Assembly: GCA_902763805.1 (NCBI GenBank)
Contig: CACWTN010000006.1
Span: 1 to 64,000 of the forward strand
DNA length: 64,000 nucleotides
Source of the DNA: an uncultured bacterium
GTDB lineage: Bacteria > Cyanobacteriota > Vampirovibrionia > Gastranaerophilales > Gastranaerophilaceae
Reading direction: 5' to 3'
A model generated the notes under the pieces. That model was not told the origin of the DNA. It ran no database searches and worked only from the letters and a program-made list of their open reading frames with translations. Positions within the stretch are counted from its first letter, which is position 1; each line of letters begins with the position of its first letter. Below are positions 33,062-42,655 of the stretch, piece by piece. A program made the position numbers and the translations under genes.

Positions 33062-34603
33062 TTACTTTAGTGCCGGCACTTTTAACATACTTTTACCTGT
33101 CATTTCCGCAGGCTGCTTAATACCCATCAACTGCAATATCGTAGGTGCAACGTCACAAAGAGCGCCTTCTTTATTGAGTTCAACTTCATAAGGTGCGTTA
33201 ATTACAACAAACGGAACAATATTAGTTGTATGCGCTGTATGCGGTTTTCCGGTTTCTTCGTTGAACATAAGTTCTGCATTACCGTGGTCAGCTGTTAATA
33301 TCATAGTTACACCATATTCACGGCATTTTGCAGCAATTTTACCAACACACTCATCAACGGTTTTACAAGCCTTTTCAGCAGCTTCCAGAACACCTGTATG
33401 ACCTACCATATCAGGGTTTGCAAAGTTAACAAGAATAAATCCGTAATCCTTGTTTTCAATAGCGGAAAGTACGTTTTCACATACTTCATGAGCACTCATC
33501 TCAGGCTGCATATCATAAGTAGGAACCTTAGGTGACGGAACAAGAACTCTTGATTCGTGAGGCTGAGGTTCATCAACACCACCGTTAAAGAAGAATGTAA
33601 CGTGCGCATATTTTTCTGTTTCAGCCGTTCTAAACTGATTTATTCCGTTAGCTTCAAGTACATCACCTAATATATTAACAGGCTTTGTTTTCGGGAAAGC
33701 AACAGGGAATGTAAACGTTACATCATAACTGGTCATGGTGCAGTAATAAATGTTATTTAAAACTTTCTTTCTGTTAAATCCGTCAAAGTCTTTAAAATTA
33801 ATTGCCTTAGAGATTTCCCTTGCTCTGTCAGGACGGTAATTGAAGAAAATAATTGCATCATTGTCGTGTATTCTGCTTTCTTCACCGCCGACAACAATAG
33901 GAAGTACAAATTCATCAGTAATTCCTTCCGCATAAGAAGCTTTAACACCTTCAATTGCTGATGCTGCTTTATTGCCTTCACCGAACAACAGGCAGTTATA
34001 TCCTTTTTCAACTCTGTCCCATCTGTTATCTCTGTCCATTATGTAATAACGTCCGATAACAGAAGCAACTTTCGGTAAATTATACTTTTTAAGTTCATCT
34101 TCAACAGTTTGAAGATATGTGCATGCACTGCTCGGAGGTGTATCACGTCCATCAAGAAAGGCATGTACATAAACTTTGGTAAGTCCTTCAACTGCGGCAA
34201 GCTTTATCAAAGCGGTAAGGTGGTCTAATGATGAATGAACACCGCCGGTTGAAACCAAACCGTATATGTGAAGCGCTGAATCATTTTTCTTTGCATGATT
34301 AATTGCTTCAAGGAACTTTTCATTATTAAAAAATGAACCGTCTTTAATTGCATTATTAATTTTTGATAAATCCTGATATACTATTCTTCCAGCACCAAGA
34401 TTTAAGTGTCCGACCTCGCTGTTACCCATTTGACCAGCAGGCAGACCTACATATTCACCATCAGCATGAATATATGTAGAAGGTTCATCTTTTATTAGCT
34501 TAGGAACATTTACGGGATTAGCAAGCTTAGTTGCATCATACTCAGATTTACCCTGTGAGATTCCCCAGCCATCCATAATACATAGAAGTACTCTGTTTGT
34601 CAT
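33062..34603 (-). CDS. gpmI: 2,3-bisphosphoglycerate-independent phosphoglycerate mutase
   Basis: Interconverts 3- and 2-phosphoglycerate in glycolysis using two metal ions. LLCIMDGWG holds the first metal Asp (11). GQMGNSEVGHLNLG holds the catalytic Ser at 62. HAFLDGRDTPP, RYYIMDRD, NYRPDRAR and TADHGNAE are all present. 513 residues is normal. It has a GGAG site and is the first gene of a three-gene minus-strand group. Confidence 0.96.
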   Translation of the reverse strand: MTNRVLLCIMDGWGISQGKSEYDATKLANPVNVPKLIKDEPSTYIHADGEYVGLPAGQMGNSEVGHLNLGAGRIVYQDLSKINNAIKDGSFFNNEKFLEAINHAKKNDSALHIYGLVSTGGVHSSLDHLTALIKLAAVEGLTKVYVHAFLDGRDTPPSSACTYLQTVEDELKKYNLPKVASVIGRYYIMDRDNRWDRVEKGYNCLLFGEGNKAASAIEGVKASYAEGITDEFVLPIVVGGEESRIHDNDAIIFFNYRPDRAREISKAINFKDFDGFNRKKVLNNIYYCTMTSYDVTFTFPVAFPKTKPVNILGDVLEANGINQFRTAETEKYAHVTFFFNGGVDEPQPHESRVLVPSPKVPTYDMQPEMSAHEVCENVLSAIENKDYGFILVNFANPDMVGHTGVLEAAEKACKTVDECVGKIAAKCREYGVTMILTADHGNAELMFNEETGKPHTAHTTNIVPFVVINAPYEVELNKEGALCDVAPTILQLMGIKQPAEMTGKSMLKVPALK

Positions 34604-34939
34604 ATTATAATCTCCTCAAATTGTATCTTTTAAACTAATTTAGTTTAATACAAACATGTATAAAAGTAAAGGTCAAAACCAACTAAGAATCAGGTTATAA
34701 TCAAAAATTAATTTAAAAATTTTGTTAAGAATTGTTAACTAAAGTTTACAAGCTATAATTCAGTAAATATAATAATTTAAGGTAGAACCCTCTTATATAT
34801 AACCCTAAAAGTTAGTACATATAAGGCAATTTTTTTTATTCATAAGCGTTTATATATATAAGATGTAAATTGAGATAAGGGAACTGGGTTCAATTTAATT
34901 AACATAAATGTAAGTTGTAAAATATAGGAGTAATTAGTT
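34604..34939. other. Intergenic region with divergent promoters and a long leader
   Basis: 336 bp between gpmI and the coiled-coil gene. It holds the 34745-34773 promoter and a predicted leader of about 160 nt. The leader has a possible stem CTTATAT/ATATAAG (about 34793-34825) followed by eight T, which could be an attenuator, and the 15-mer TTTATATATATAAGA at 34849-34863. No coding sequence is seen. Confidence 0.6.
34745..34773 (+). promoter_or_regulatory. Strong promoter upstream of the coiled-coil protein gene
   Basis: TTTACA (34745-34750), exactly 17 bp, and perfect TATAAT (34768-34773). The predicted start is about 160 nt before the gene, leaving a long leader. Confidence 0.65.
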
Positions 34940-36634
34940 ATGTCAGATGAAATGATTCAACAAGTACCAAAACAAGGAGTAAATCCTTTATGGACATTGG
35001 GCGGAGCTGTTGTAGGCGGAGGCGCTGCAGCATACGGTGTAAACAAAGCAGGATATTCAACCTCACCGTACAAATCTGTTGAAGATTTGATTAACGAAAA
35101 AGAAGATACTTTTAACGGCAAAAAAGTTAATGGTGATGCTCAGCAAAAAGCTGTAGACAAAGCAAAAGCAACTTTTGAATCAACGGCAGCAAAATATGAT
35201 GCTGACTTAAAAGCATATCAGGAAGCAAATAAATTTGGCGTTGAAGAAACTCCTGAATTTAAAGAATTGGTACAAAAACAAACTGAATTACAGACAAAAG
35301 TAAATAGTATGGAAGCACACGCCGGTGAAGTAAAAGGTACAAAAACTGTTACCAAAACACCGATTAAAGCTGTTAAAGAAAATGCTAACTCAATATATAA
35401 AGCTACTGAAGAACTGAATACTTTAAAAGCATCAAATGCTCCAAAAGAAGCTATAGAGGCTGCACAGGCAAAAGTAGATAAACTTGTTGAACGTATGAAC
35501 AATACAATTAATAAAATTGTAAGAGCATCAAAATTTAAAGGAACAGAAGCAGAAAAAGCTGTTGCTGAAAATGCATTAAGGCGGGAACTCGAAGGCTATG
35601 CACAGTTATATATGCATGAACGTGACAAATTTAATGCAAAAAAACCTGTTAACGCAGTTTTGAATGCAAGAAACGCAATTGCAGAACAACAAAAATCAAT
35701 AGAAGATGCATTAAATACAATTAAGAATGCTTCCGGTTATGATTTAGCCGAAGCATCAAAAACACCAAAAGCATTTGATGCAAGAATAAAAGCTATTAAC
35801 TCAGCACAGCGAAATAAAGTTGATGTACTTAAAGGAATACTTGAAAGATACACAAGTGCATCAGAAGCAAAAACAGCCTCAACATTGATGGAAAGGTTAA
35901 CTTGGCTGCTGACAGGAAAAGAAGTTCCAAACGGCAGTGACAAAAAGGCATTAGAAGAATTTATTAAAAATCTTTCAGAAACCGAAAAGAATGCACTGCA
36001 AGGTAAAGAAGTTTCAAAAGAAACAATTAGCGAATTGCTGAAAAATGCAGAAGAAAAAGCAGAAACTATCAGAAATGCAGCAAATGATGTCAGAGCAAAT
36101 CAAATTACAATAGGACTAAATGAACAAGAAATTGCAAACAGACAAGCAGAAGTAGTTGCAAAATACGGTAAAGGCACCTACATTAATGAAGCCGGTGAAG
36201 TATGCAAAGACGGTAAAGTAGTAGAAAAACCGGTTGAATTCAAGTCTCCTGAGTTTGCACCGAAAGATGCAAAAATCAAAGCAGGATTACCTGAAAAAAT
36301 TGAACTTGGAACAACCAATGTTCTTACAACAGAGGCTAAAGAATTAGCAGAAGCTAAAAAACAGTTGGAAAAAATTAACTCTGAAGTAGAAGCCGCAAGA
36401 GGCAATCTCAAAAAGACCGCTGAAAGAAGCGCAGATGAAATCGCTAAAGAATTCGCTGAAAAGAACGGTTCAAAAAGAGATGCAATTATAAAAGCATTCA
36501 AAGAATGCGAAGGCGAACTTAAACCGTTAACAGAAAAGAAATGGGGTAACGGCAAAGTAGCAGCAGCCATAGCAGGCGGTGCGGCAGTTGCAGGTTTGTT
36601 AGGCTATATGATAGCACCTAAAAACAAAGCATAA
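34940..36634 (+). CDS. Large coiled-coil protein with terminal glycine-rich helices
   Basis: 564 residues, mostly Ala/Lys/Glu-rich heptad-like helix with no catalytic motif. Residues about 17-35 (LGGAVVGGGAAAYGV) and 545-560 (AAAIAGGAAVAGLLGYM) are glycine-zipper hydrophobic segments, one at each end. There is no classical signal peptide. It has a good AGGAG site, an isolated promoter and a terminator, so it is a single-gene transcript. The build suggests a structural or membrane-tethered filament protein. I do not recognise the family. Confidence 0.6.
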   Translation: MSDEMIQQVPKQGVNPLWTLGGAVVGGGAAAYGVNKAGYSTSPYKSVEDLINEKEDTFNGKKVNGDAQQKAVDKAKATFESTAAKYDADLKAYQEANKFGVEETPEFKELVQKQTELQTKVNSMEAHAGEVKGTKTVTKTPIKAVKENANSIYKATEELNTLKASNAPKEAIEAAQAKVDKLVERMNNTINKIVRASKFKGTEAEKAVAENALRRELEGYAQLYMHERDKFNAKKPVNAVLNARNAIAEQQKSIEDALNTIKNASGYDLAEASKTPKAFDARIKAINSAQRNKVDVLKGILERYTSASEAKTASTLMERLTWLLTGKEVPNGSDKKALEEFIKNLSETEKNALQGKEVSKETISELLKNAEEKAETIRNAANDVRANQITIGLNEQEIANRQAEVVAKYGKGTYINEAGEVCKDGKVVEKPVEFKSPEFAPKDAKIKAGLPEKIELGTTNVLTTEAKELAEAKKQLEKINSEVEAARGNLKKTAERSADEIAKEFAEKNGSKRDAIIKAFKECEGELKPLTEKKWGNGKVAAAIAGGAAVAGLLGYMIAPKNKA

Positions 36635-36681
36635 AACAGGGATAAGGATTTATCCGAATTAACTCAGATATTTTACAAACA

Positions 36682-36715
36682 ATCACCCTCTCTACTTGAG
36701 AGGGTGATATTTTTA
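36682..36715. terminator. Bidirectional terminator between convergent genes
   Basis: An 11-bp stem, ATCACCCTCTC (36682-36692) with GAGAGGGTGAT (36698-36708), 5-nt loop, followed by TATTTTTAT. It ends the coiled-coil gene and, read from the other side, the TOPRIM gene. Confidence 0.85.
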
Positions 36716-37711
36716 TAATCCTATCTCCATTATTATTGACGCAATCTCAGCTGATATATCAGTATCTTCCGTTATATTATCCTTGACCAGCTTAGCAAAA
36801 TCAGCTTTTTTAAACTCATGAAAACCTTTTGTTTTAAAGATATTTTCTAAATTTTTTGCCTCAGGTATGTCGCTGTCTAAATCATCTTCGGTTATAACTG
36901 CAAAATTATTAAACTCATTATTAACGGTTTTTACAATTAATGATTTGGGAAGTAAATCTTCAAATTCTCCGCAAGATACAAGATGAATTTTATCTGTACT
37001 GCGAAGCTTGGGTTTAATCTGATTGATATTTTCTTCAGCATCTCTGTCAAGCAGAATAAATACAGGGACTCTGAGTTCTTCGATAAGTTTGTAGTACATT
37101 TTTACCACCTGATTTTTCCCTCCGGCAGCAATAACCTGTATTCCCTCTCTGTAAAAATCAAATCCCAAATATCTGGAAAAAGCTGGCAATAATATTTCTT
37201 CCGTAATTCCTTCTACCAGAATAACCTTTTCAATAGGAAACTTGTACCCGTTTTCGGTACGAAGTTTTTTTAACTCATGTTCTGCGGGATGATTTTTGCA
37301 AATTGCCTTTAACCATCTTAGATTAATAGGACACGCCTCATCAATTAACGGTAAAAATAAATCATATTTAATACTATTATTTAAATATTCCTCAGCCTCA
37401 CTATCATTTATAAAAACAGAGTTTTCGTATTGCTTAATAATATTATTAACAATACCATCTCCCTGATGGAGTGCAGGAGAGTGAGCTAATTGCATTAATG
37501 ATGAATTTATTATCTCATCAGCTATCCTTGTAATTTCAGCAGGTGACATACTAAGTAAATCATTTTTTTTGTATACAGGCTCTGTCAAATTTGACAAAAT
37601 AATATCTGAAAATACCCGAAAATATTTTTCAGAAGTAGGTTTAAACCGTGTCAGACGGTCAAATGATATTATCAGTTGTTCTTTTGTTAAGAGTTTATAT
37701 TTCATATTCAC
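36713..37711 (-). CDS. TOPRIM-domain protein (OLD-nuclease-like, no ATPase domain)
   Basis: 332 residues. The C-terminal half carries a TOPRIM fold: VILVEGITEEIL (about 170-181) with the catalytic Glu, the G-x-x-x-V segment, and FILLDRDAEEN (about 222-232) with the DxD metal motif. This arrangement matches the nuclease half of OLD-family proteins, but the ABC ATPase half is replaced by an unrecognised helical N-terminus. Such proteins cut or process nucleic acid, often in phage defence or repair. It stands alone between terminators. Confidence 0.7.
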   Translation of the reverse strand: MNMKYKLLTKEQLIISFDRLTRFKPTSEKYFRVFSDIILSNLTEPVYKKNDLLSMSPAEITRIADEIINSSLMQLAHSPALHQGDGIVNNIIKQYENSVFINDSEAEEYLNNSIKYDLFLPLIDEACPINLRWLKAICKNHPAEHELKKLRTENGYKFPIEKVILVEGITEEILLPAFSRYLGFDFYREGIQVIAAGGKNQVVKMYYKLIEELRVPVFILLDRDAEENINQIKPKLRSTDKIHLVSCGEFEDLLPKSLIVKTVNNEFNNFAVITEDDLDSDIPEAKNLENIFKTKGFHEFKKADFAKLVKDNITEDTDISAEIASIIMEIGL

Positions 37712-37912
37712 AGTTTATATCTGAAATAAGATTATTATAAAAATTTTTACAAAAATTTACATAAAATATTTCTTACTTCAATCAAAAAAATATGAAAAAA
37801 TGTAACAAATATTGTAAAGATTTGTAACAATATTTCACTAAAACTGAAATTCAGGAAAGAAAATATACTTTATATATATAAGAGTATAAAAATACGGAGC
37901 TAAGATTTTAAA

Positions 37913-38653
37913 ATGGCGTTACTATTGTTACTACATCAAAAATTGAGGTTACAGCGAGAGAAAAACAAGCTCGAGCTGGATCAAATGCGCTATTATAATC
38001 TTCAAACCCGTATGAAAACGAAGGTTAACAAGAGAGAGAATTACTTCACTAAACTTGAAAAGCAATTAGAAAGACAAGCAAACGCATATAAAAATTCAGC
38101 GAATATGTTCTTTAGCCAGCAGTTCGGTCTAGGTACCGGTGCTGTAAATATGGGCAATTATATGGGTTCATCCGCTGCTGCAATGCAAATTATACAACAA
38201 TGGGGCAATACAAATCCGTATGACGGAAGTTCATTTAATGCTGATGTTGTTATGCAGGTAATGCAGGGTTCTGGAAATATTAAATCCGAAACAAAAGACG
38301 GCAAAACAATTTATACAAATGCCAATGGCGAAAACATCACCAGTGATGTTGAACAGGCTAATAAAATTATAAGCCTTGCGAACAGTGCTGTTACTCAACA
38401 GCAGGCAATGGCAAGTCAATACAAAGCAAATTATGAAAATAATGTTTCGATATGGCTTGATGCACAAAAAGAACAATTAGATGCACAAAGAGAATGGGAA
38501 ATGGATCTCCTCTCAGAAGAACAGGCTGACATTGATGCAAAAGTTAAGATGAATGAAGCACAAATTACAATGGTAGATAATATGATACAAAGTGTTGACC
38601 AACGACTCGGTAAAGAAGCTCAGGATTCGGCACCGAAGTTCGGACTTGCTTAA
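37913..38653 (+). CDS. Hypothetical coiled-coil protein
   Basis: 246 residues. An N-terminal basic helix (about 5-60) and a C-terminal acidic/amidic helix (about 165-235) are heptad-like; between them is a Gly/Asn/Met-rich part (about 70-110) and a Lys-rich strand segment. No signal peptide, lipobox or membrane helix is seen. The layout, with two coils around a flexible centre, recalls secreted needle or translocator proteins, but there is no secretion apparatus nearby, so this is only a hint. It has the 15-mer TTTATATATATAAGA upstream. Confidence 0.55.
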   Translation: MALLLLLHQKLRLQREKNKLELDQMRYYNLQTRMKTKVNKRENYFTKLEKQLERQANAYKNSANMFFSQQFGLGTGAVNMGNYMGSSAAAMQIIQQWGNTNPYDGSSFNADVVMQVMQGSGNIKSETKDGKTIYTNANGENITSDVEQANKIISLANSAVTQQQAMASQYKANYENNVSIWLDAQKEQLDAQREWEMDLLSEEQADIDAKVKMNEAQITMVDNMIQSVDQRLGKEAQDSAPKFGLA

Positions 38654-38691
38654 CCATAGAAAACGAAGAATTCGAGATTTTAATATCAATC

Positions 38692-38726
38692 AACAACACC
38701 GGCGAAATCGCCGGTGTTGTTATTTA
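38692..38726 (+). terminator. Hairpin terminator
   Basis: A 14-bp G+C-rich stem, arms 38692-38705 and 38708-38721, which closes on a loop of 2-4 nt. The T run after it is short, so it may depend on strong pairing. Confidence 0.65.
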
Positions 38727-38766
38727 TAAGATTTTAAAACAGAAGAATCTCTTAAACTTTAAATTC

Positions 38767-38796
38767 TTTACATTTATCAGCATTTTAAGTTATAAT
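38767..38796 (+). promoter_or_regulatory. Promoter of the amidase gene
   Basis: TTTACA (38767-38772), 18 bp, TATAAT (38791-38796). Transcription from about 38803 rules out a start at 38801 and supports 38834. Confidence 0.55.
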
Positions 38797-38833
38797 TATA
38801 TTGAGATTTGGGAAGGCGGGAGCCTTATATTAT

Positions 38834-40771
38834 ATGAAATATCTAAAGAATTTATTCTTTTTCATAATAAGTTTTATAATGTTTTTTACACTGAGCGTAA
38901 CAGCAGAGCCTGCAAAAGTTACGTCAGCAGCTTATGATGACTCATCTTCAATTGTGTATATAAGCGTTGAAGGCAAACAGAATGAAGAATCTGCCGCTTA
39001 TAAATTCATAAGGCTTGAAAATCCAAACAGGATTTATTTTGATATTAATGATGCAATACTTATAGGTCCTAAACAACAGTTAGCCTTTGAAAAGAGCGGT
39101 ATAAAGCAGATAAGACTTGCGCAGTTTTCAACAAACCCTGATATAGTAAGAGCTGTAGTTACTTTTGAAGAAACTTTTGATGCATCAAAAGTTAAAATAC
39201 TCAATATTAACGGCAATATTGTTGTACAGGCAGATTCTCCAAAACTTACAAACGATTACTTTAATAATATTTATGACGAAAATGCCCAAACATCTGAATA
39301 TTCGGGGATAACAGCAAGTTCTCAGATTGTACAAAAAACAGTAATAAATCCTGCAAGCGCGGATAATACACCGGCTGATAAGTCAAAAGCGGAAGTAATA
39401 GATGATATATACAAAGCTTTTTCAAGTTCCACACTAAATAACTCAGACGGAAAGACTTATGACTCTGTTGTATCCATAGATATTTCGTCAGATTTAAAGC
39501 TGAGAACAAAATACTTTATTAACGGATATTATCTTAAAAACGGCGGGCTATTGGTTAGCGGAATGGGGCAAATAACTGTCGGAAAAGTTTTTATGCTTGA
39601 CGCTCCAAAACGAATAGTTGTAGATTTACCCAATACCTATGTTGACACAAGAATCAGAAACAAAGAATTGAATCTCTGTCCTGAAGGAAGCTGTAAGGAT
39701 ATGGCTAAAATTGGTCAATTTGATTCAAATTCAGCAAGAATAGTAGTAACAACGGAAACTCCAGAAAAATATATTCCGATATATTCAGCTGATGCACAAT
39801 CACTGTTTTTAATAAATGCAGATAAGCTTAAACATACCTCTTTGGTTACAACAGTTTCAAATCTGCAAAAATCTTACGTAAAAAAAATATCAAATAAATC
39901 AGGCGAGCTTATATTATCATTTACACAGCCTGTTGTACATTCAATTGTACGCAACGATAACATGATTACTCTGTACCTGTTTAATGTAAAAAGCTACAAT
40001 GAACCCGACTTAATCAAAACAATGAATGGCACAATGTTCAAAGGCGTAACTATGTCATTACTTCCTCAAATCGGGGTAAAAGCAGAGATGAAAATTCGCA
40101 AGGATGACATAATACAAATTGCCCAAAGCGTTGACGGAAAAGCAATAAGATTTACATTAACAACTCAAAAAGAGATTAAAAATACTGAACCTGTTATTAA
40201 GACTGAAACAGAAATTAAACAGAATAAAAAACCGATTAAAAATAAAGTCGTGCTGGACCCCGGACATGGCGGAACAGATTACGGTGCAATTAGGGAAGGC
40301 ATTAATGAAAAAGACATAACTCTTGATATATCAAAAAGAGTCGGTTCTATACTGAAATCAAAGGGATATAAGTATAAACTGACAAGAGATGAAGATTTAT
40401 ATCTGGGCTTACAGGAAAGGTGCGACATTACGGAAGCTGAAAACCCGGAAATCTTTGTAAGTATCCACGTAAATTCTGCCGTTGCGACAGAACCATACGG
40501 TATAGAAACTCACTATTACCACGAACCAAGCAAGGAATTGGCAGAAGTTATACAAAAACATTTGATTAAAGATATTAATACAAAAGACAGAGGCATACTA
40601 AAATCTAAGTTTTACGTAATTAACCACACAGAAGTCCCTGCTGTACTTGTAGAAACAGGTTTTATTTCTAACCCTGAAGAAAGAGCAGAGCTAATTACTG
40701 AAAAAAGAAAACAGGCATTGGCAAAAGCAATTGCCGAAGGTATAATAGAATACCTGAAAGCTAACAAATAA
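38834..40771 (+). CDS. AMIN-domain N-acetylmuramoyl-L-alanine amidase
   Basis: Cleaves the bond between MurNAc and the stem peptide during cell separation. Signal peptide (1-25), two beta-rich AMIN-type segments (about 30-130 and 225-330) that place the enzyme on peptidoglycan, a linker, then an Amidase_3 domain (about 475-640). Zinc ligands are His in DPGHGG and SIHVN, and Glu in the AIREG region; the catalytic Glu is in VETGFISN. The ATG at 38834 gives the intact signal peptide. AmiC-like amidases with AMIN domains are common in cyanobacteria. It is followed 9 bp later by murI. Confidence 0.88.
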   Translation: MKYLKNLFFFIISFIMFFTLSVTAEPAKVTSAAYDDSSSIVYISVEGKQNEESAAYKFIRLENPNRIYFDINDAILIGPKQQLAFEKSGIKQIRLAQFSTNPDIVRAVVTFEETFDASKVKILNINGNIVVQADSPKLTNDYFNNIYDENAQTSEYSGITASSQIVQKTVINPASADNTPADKSKAEVIDDIYKAFSSSTLNNSDGKTYDSVVSIDISSDLKLRTKYFINGYYLKNGGLLVSGMGQITVGKVFMLDAPKRIVVDLPNTYVDTRIRNKELNLCPEGSCKDMAKIGQFDSNSARIVVTTETPEKYIPIYSADAQSLFLINADKLKHTSLVTTVSNLQKSYVKKISNKSGELILSFTQPVVHSIVRNDNMITLYLFNVKSYNEPDLIKTMNGTMFKGVTMSLLPQIGVKAEMKIRKDDIIQIAQSVDGKAIRFTLTTQKEIKNTEPVIKTETEIKQNKKPIKNKVVLDPGHGGTDYGAIREGINEKDITLDISKRVGSILKSKGYKYKLTRDEDLYLGLQERCDITEAENPEIFVSIHVNSAVATEPYGIETHYYHEPSKELAEVIQKHLIKDINTKDRGILKSKFYVINHTEVPAVLVETGFISNPEERAELITEKRKQALAKAIAEGIIEYLKANK

Positions 40772-40780
40772 GAGCAAAAA

Positions 40781-41584
40781 ATGGAAGATAACAAAAACAC
40801 ATCACCAATAGGATTTTTCGATTCGGGAGTAGGCGGACTCTCTGTTTTGGCACGTTTTCGTAACTTATTACCTAATGAAAATATAATCTATTTTGGAGAT
40901 ACGGTTCATCTTCCGTACGGGAATAAATCAAAAGAAGAACTTATAGGGTACGCAAAAAACATTCTTGATTTTATGCAGAGTAAAGGCGTAAAAGCCGTTG
41001 TAATTGCCTGTAATACATCTTCTGCACAGGCTTATGATACGATAAAAGACCTTTATTCCTTTAAGATTTACCCGATTATACAGACTGCAGCAAAAGCTAT
41101 TGCGGTAAATAATTATAAAAGAATAGGTGTTTTCGCTACAGAAGCCACTGTTAAATCAGGGAAATACACTGAAGAACTGAAAAAATACAATACAAATATT
41201 GAAGTTAAAGAGCTGGCTAGTAAAAACTGGGTGAGCATTGTTGAAAAAACAAGTAAAAATCTTGCAGAAGATACAGCTCACATAAAAGATGAAATTAGCG
41301 AAATGCTAGAGTTTAAGCCTGATAAAATAATATTAGGCTGTACGCATTACCCGTATTTAATGAATGAGTTTGTAAAATACGCACCCAAAGAACTGTTTCT
41401 TGATCCTGCAGAGATTTTTGTTAAGTACGTAAAACATGATTTAGATGTAAATCACTCACTTAATACTTCTAACGAAATCAGTTATGAAGAATTTTATGTA
41501 AGCTCAAATCCCAAAGAGTTTGTAGAAAATGCAAAAATATTTTATGAAGTAAAAACTTTACCCGAAATAGTTACTATGCCTTAA
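40781..41584 (+). CDS. murI: Glutamate racemase
   Basis: Supplies D-glutamate for peptidoglycan. IGFFDSGVGGLSVL at the N-terminus, VVIACNTSS with the first catalytic Cys, and ILGCTHYPYL with the second are intact. 267 residues is usual. It follows the amidase gene closely. The 3' end overlaps the convergent tsaD by 11 bp. Confidence 0.95.
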   Translation: MEDNKNTSPIGFFDSGVGGLSVLARFRNLLPNENIIYFGDTVHLPYGNKSKEELIGYAKNILDFMQSKGVKAVVIACNTSSAQAYDTIKDLYSFKIYPIIQTAAKAIAVNNYKRIGVFATEATVKSGKYTEELKKYNTNIEVKELASKNWVSIVEKTSKNLAEDTAHIKDEISEMLEFKPDKIILGCTHYPYLMNEFVKYAPKELFLDPAEIFVKYVKHDLDVNHSLNTSNEISYEEFYVSSNPKEFVENAKIFYEVKTLPEIVTMP

Positions 41585-42617
41585 CTCTTGAAAACACTTC
41601 CACATCAATATTATCAAATGTGTTATCAAAGAAATATGCTGCAGAAGCTACCATTGAAGCATTATCTGTGCAGTATTTCATTTGAGGAGCATAAACCTTA
41701 TATCCTAAATCGCCAAGGCTGAATATTTTTTTGCGAATTTCAGAGTTTGCAGCTACACCGCCGGCAAGGACAACCTGATTAAATCCTGTTTCTTCAAGTG
41801 CGTGTTTAACCTTTTTATACAAAGTAGATGATACCGTTTCCTGAAAACTTGCGCAAATGTCATTAAGAGGTAACTCTTTGTCGTCAAAAGATTTGACAAG
41901 TCTGAGAGCTGCAGTTTTTAATCCTGAAAAACTAAAATCATACTCACCTACTTTTGCCTCGGGAAGTTTAAACGCAAACGGATTACCTTCCTGAGCCAGT
42001 TTATCAAGTTTAGGACCGCCGGGATAAGGCAAGCCGATAAGACGCGCAACTTTATCATAAGCTTCACCTACAGCATCATCGATAGTTTCTCCTATTATCT
42101 GCATATCAGAGTATGAGTTAACTTTTATAATCTGAGTATGACCGCCGCTTACTAAAAGAGCAATAAACGGAGGTTCCAAATCGGTATCAATAAAGTTAGC
42201 TGCGAGGTGCGCGTTAAGGTGATTTATACCTATAAACGGTTTATCGTAAGCAAGAGCAAGAGATTTAGCAGCATTCATACCAACTAAAAGGCAGCCTACC
42301 AAGCCCGGGCCTACAGTTCCCGCAAACGCGGAAATTTTATCCCTTTCATTTACCCCTAAACCGGCTTGTTTAAACGCTTCATCTATAACGACATTAATTG
42401 CTTCAAGGTGTTCTCTTGCGGCAATTTCAGGGATAACACCGCCGTATTCTTCATGGATTTTAATCTGAGAAGCAACAACATTTGATATAACTTCCCTTCC
42501 GCCTTTAACTATTGCACAAGCCGTTTCATCGCAGCTTGATTCTATTGCCATAATGAGCGAATTATTATCAATTGTTACGGGTTTACCGCTAAATAATGTA
42601 TTTTTAATCTTGTTCAT
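41574..42617 (-). CDS. tsaD: tRNA threonylcarbamoyladenosine synthase subunit TsaD
   Basis: Transfers the threonylcarbamoyl group onto A37 of ANN-reading tRNAs. LIMAIESSCDETACA, the metal-binding NHLNAHLAA (a variant of HxxxH), LLVSGGHTQI, YPGGPKLDKLA and CTDNASMVA are in place. 347 residues is normal. It is convergent with murI and divergent from obgE. Confidence 0.95.
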   Translation of the reverse strand: MNKIKNTLFSGKPVTIDNNSLIMAIESSCDETACAIVKGGREVISNVVASQIKIHEEYGGVIPEIAAREHLEAINVVIDEAFKQAGLGVNERDKISAFAGTVGPGLVGCLLVGMNAAKSLALAYDKPFIGINHLNAHLAANFIDTDLEPPFIALLVSGGHTQIIKVNSYSDMQIIGETIDDAVGEAYDKVARLIGLPYPGGPKLDKLAQEGNPFAFKLPEAKVGEYDFSFSGLKTAALRLVKSFDDKELPLNDICASFQETVSSTLYKKVKHALEETGFNQVVLAGGVAANSEIRKKIFSLGDLGYKVYAPQMKYCTDNASMVASAAYFFDNTFDNIDVEVFSRVKA

Positions 42618-42655
42618 ATTAGAATTATATAATAAAAGTAATAAAGCGGATAAAT

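Noticed and set aside
38692-38726. Operator for a neighbouring regulator
   Set aside because: Position just after a gene and high stem strength fit a terminator better.
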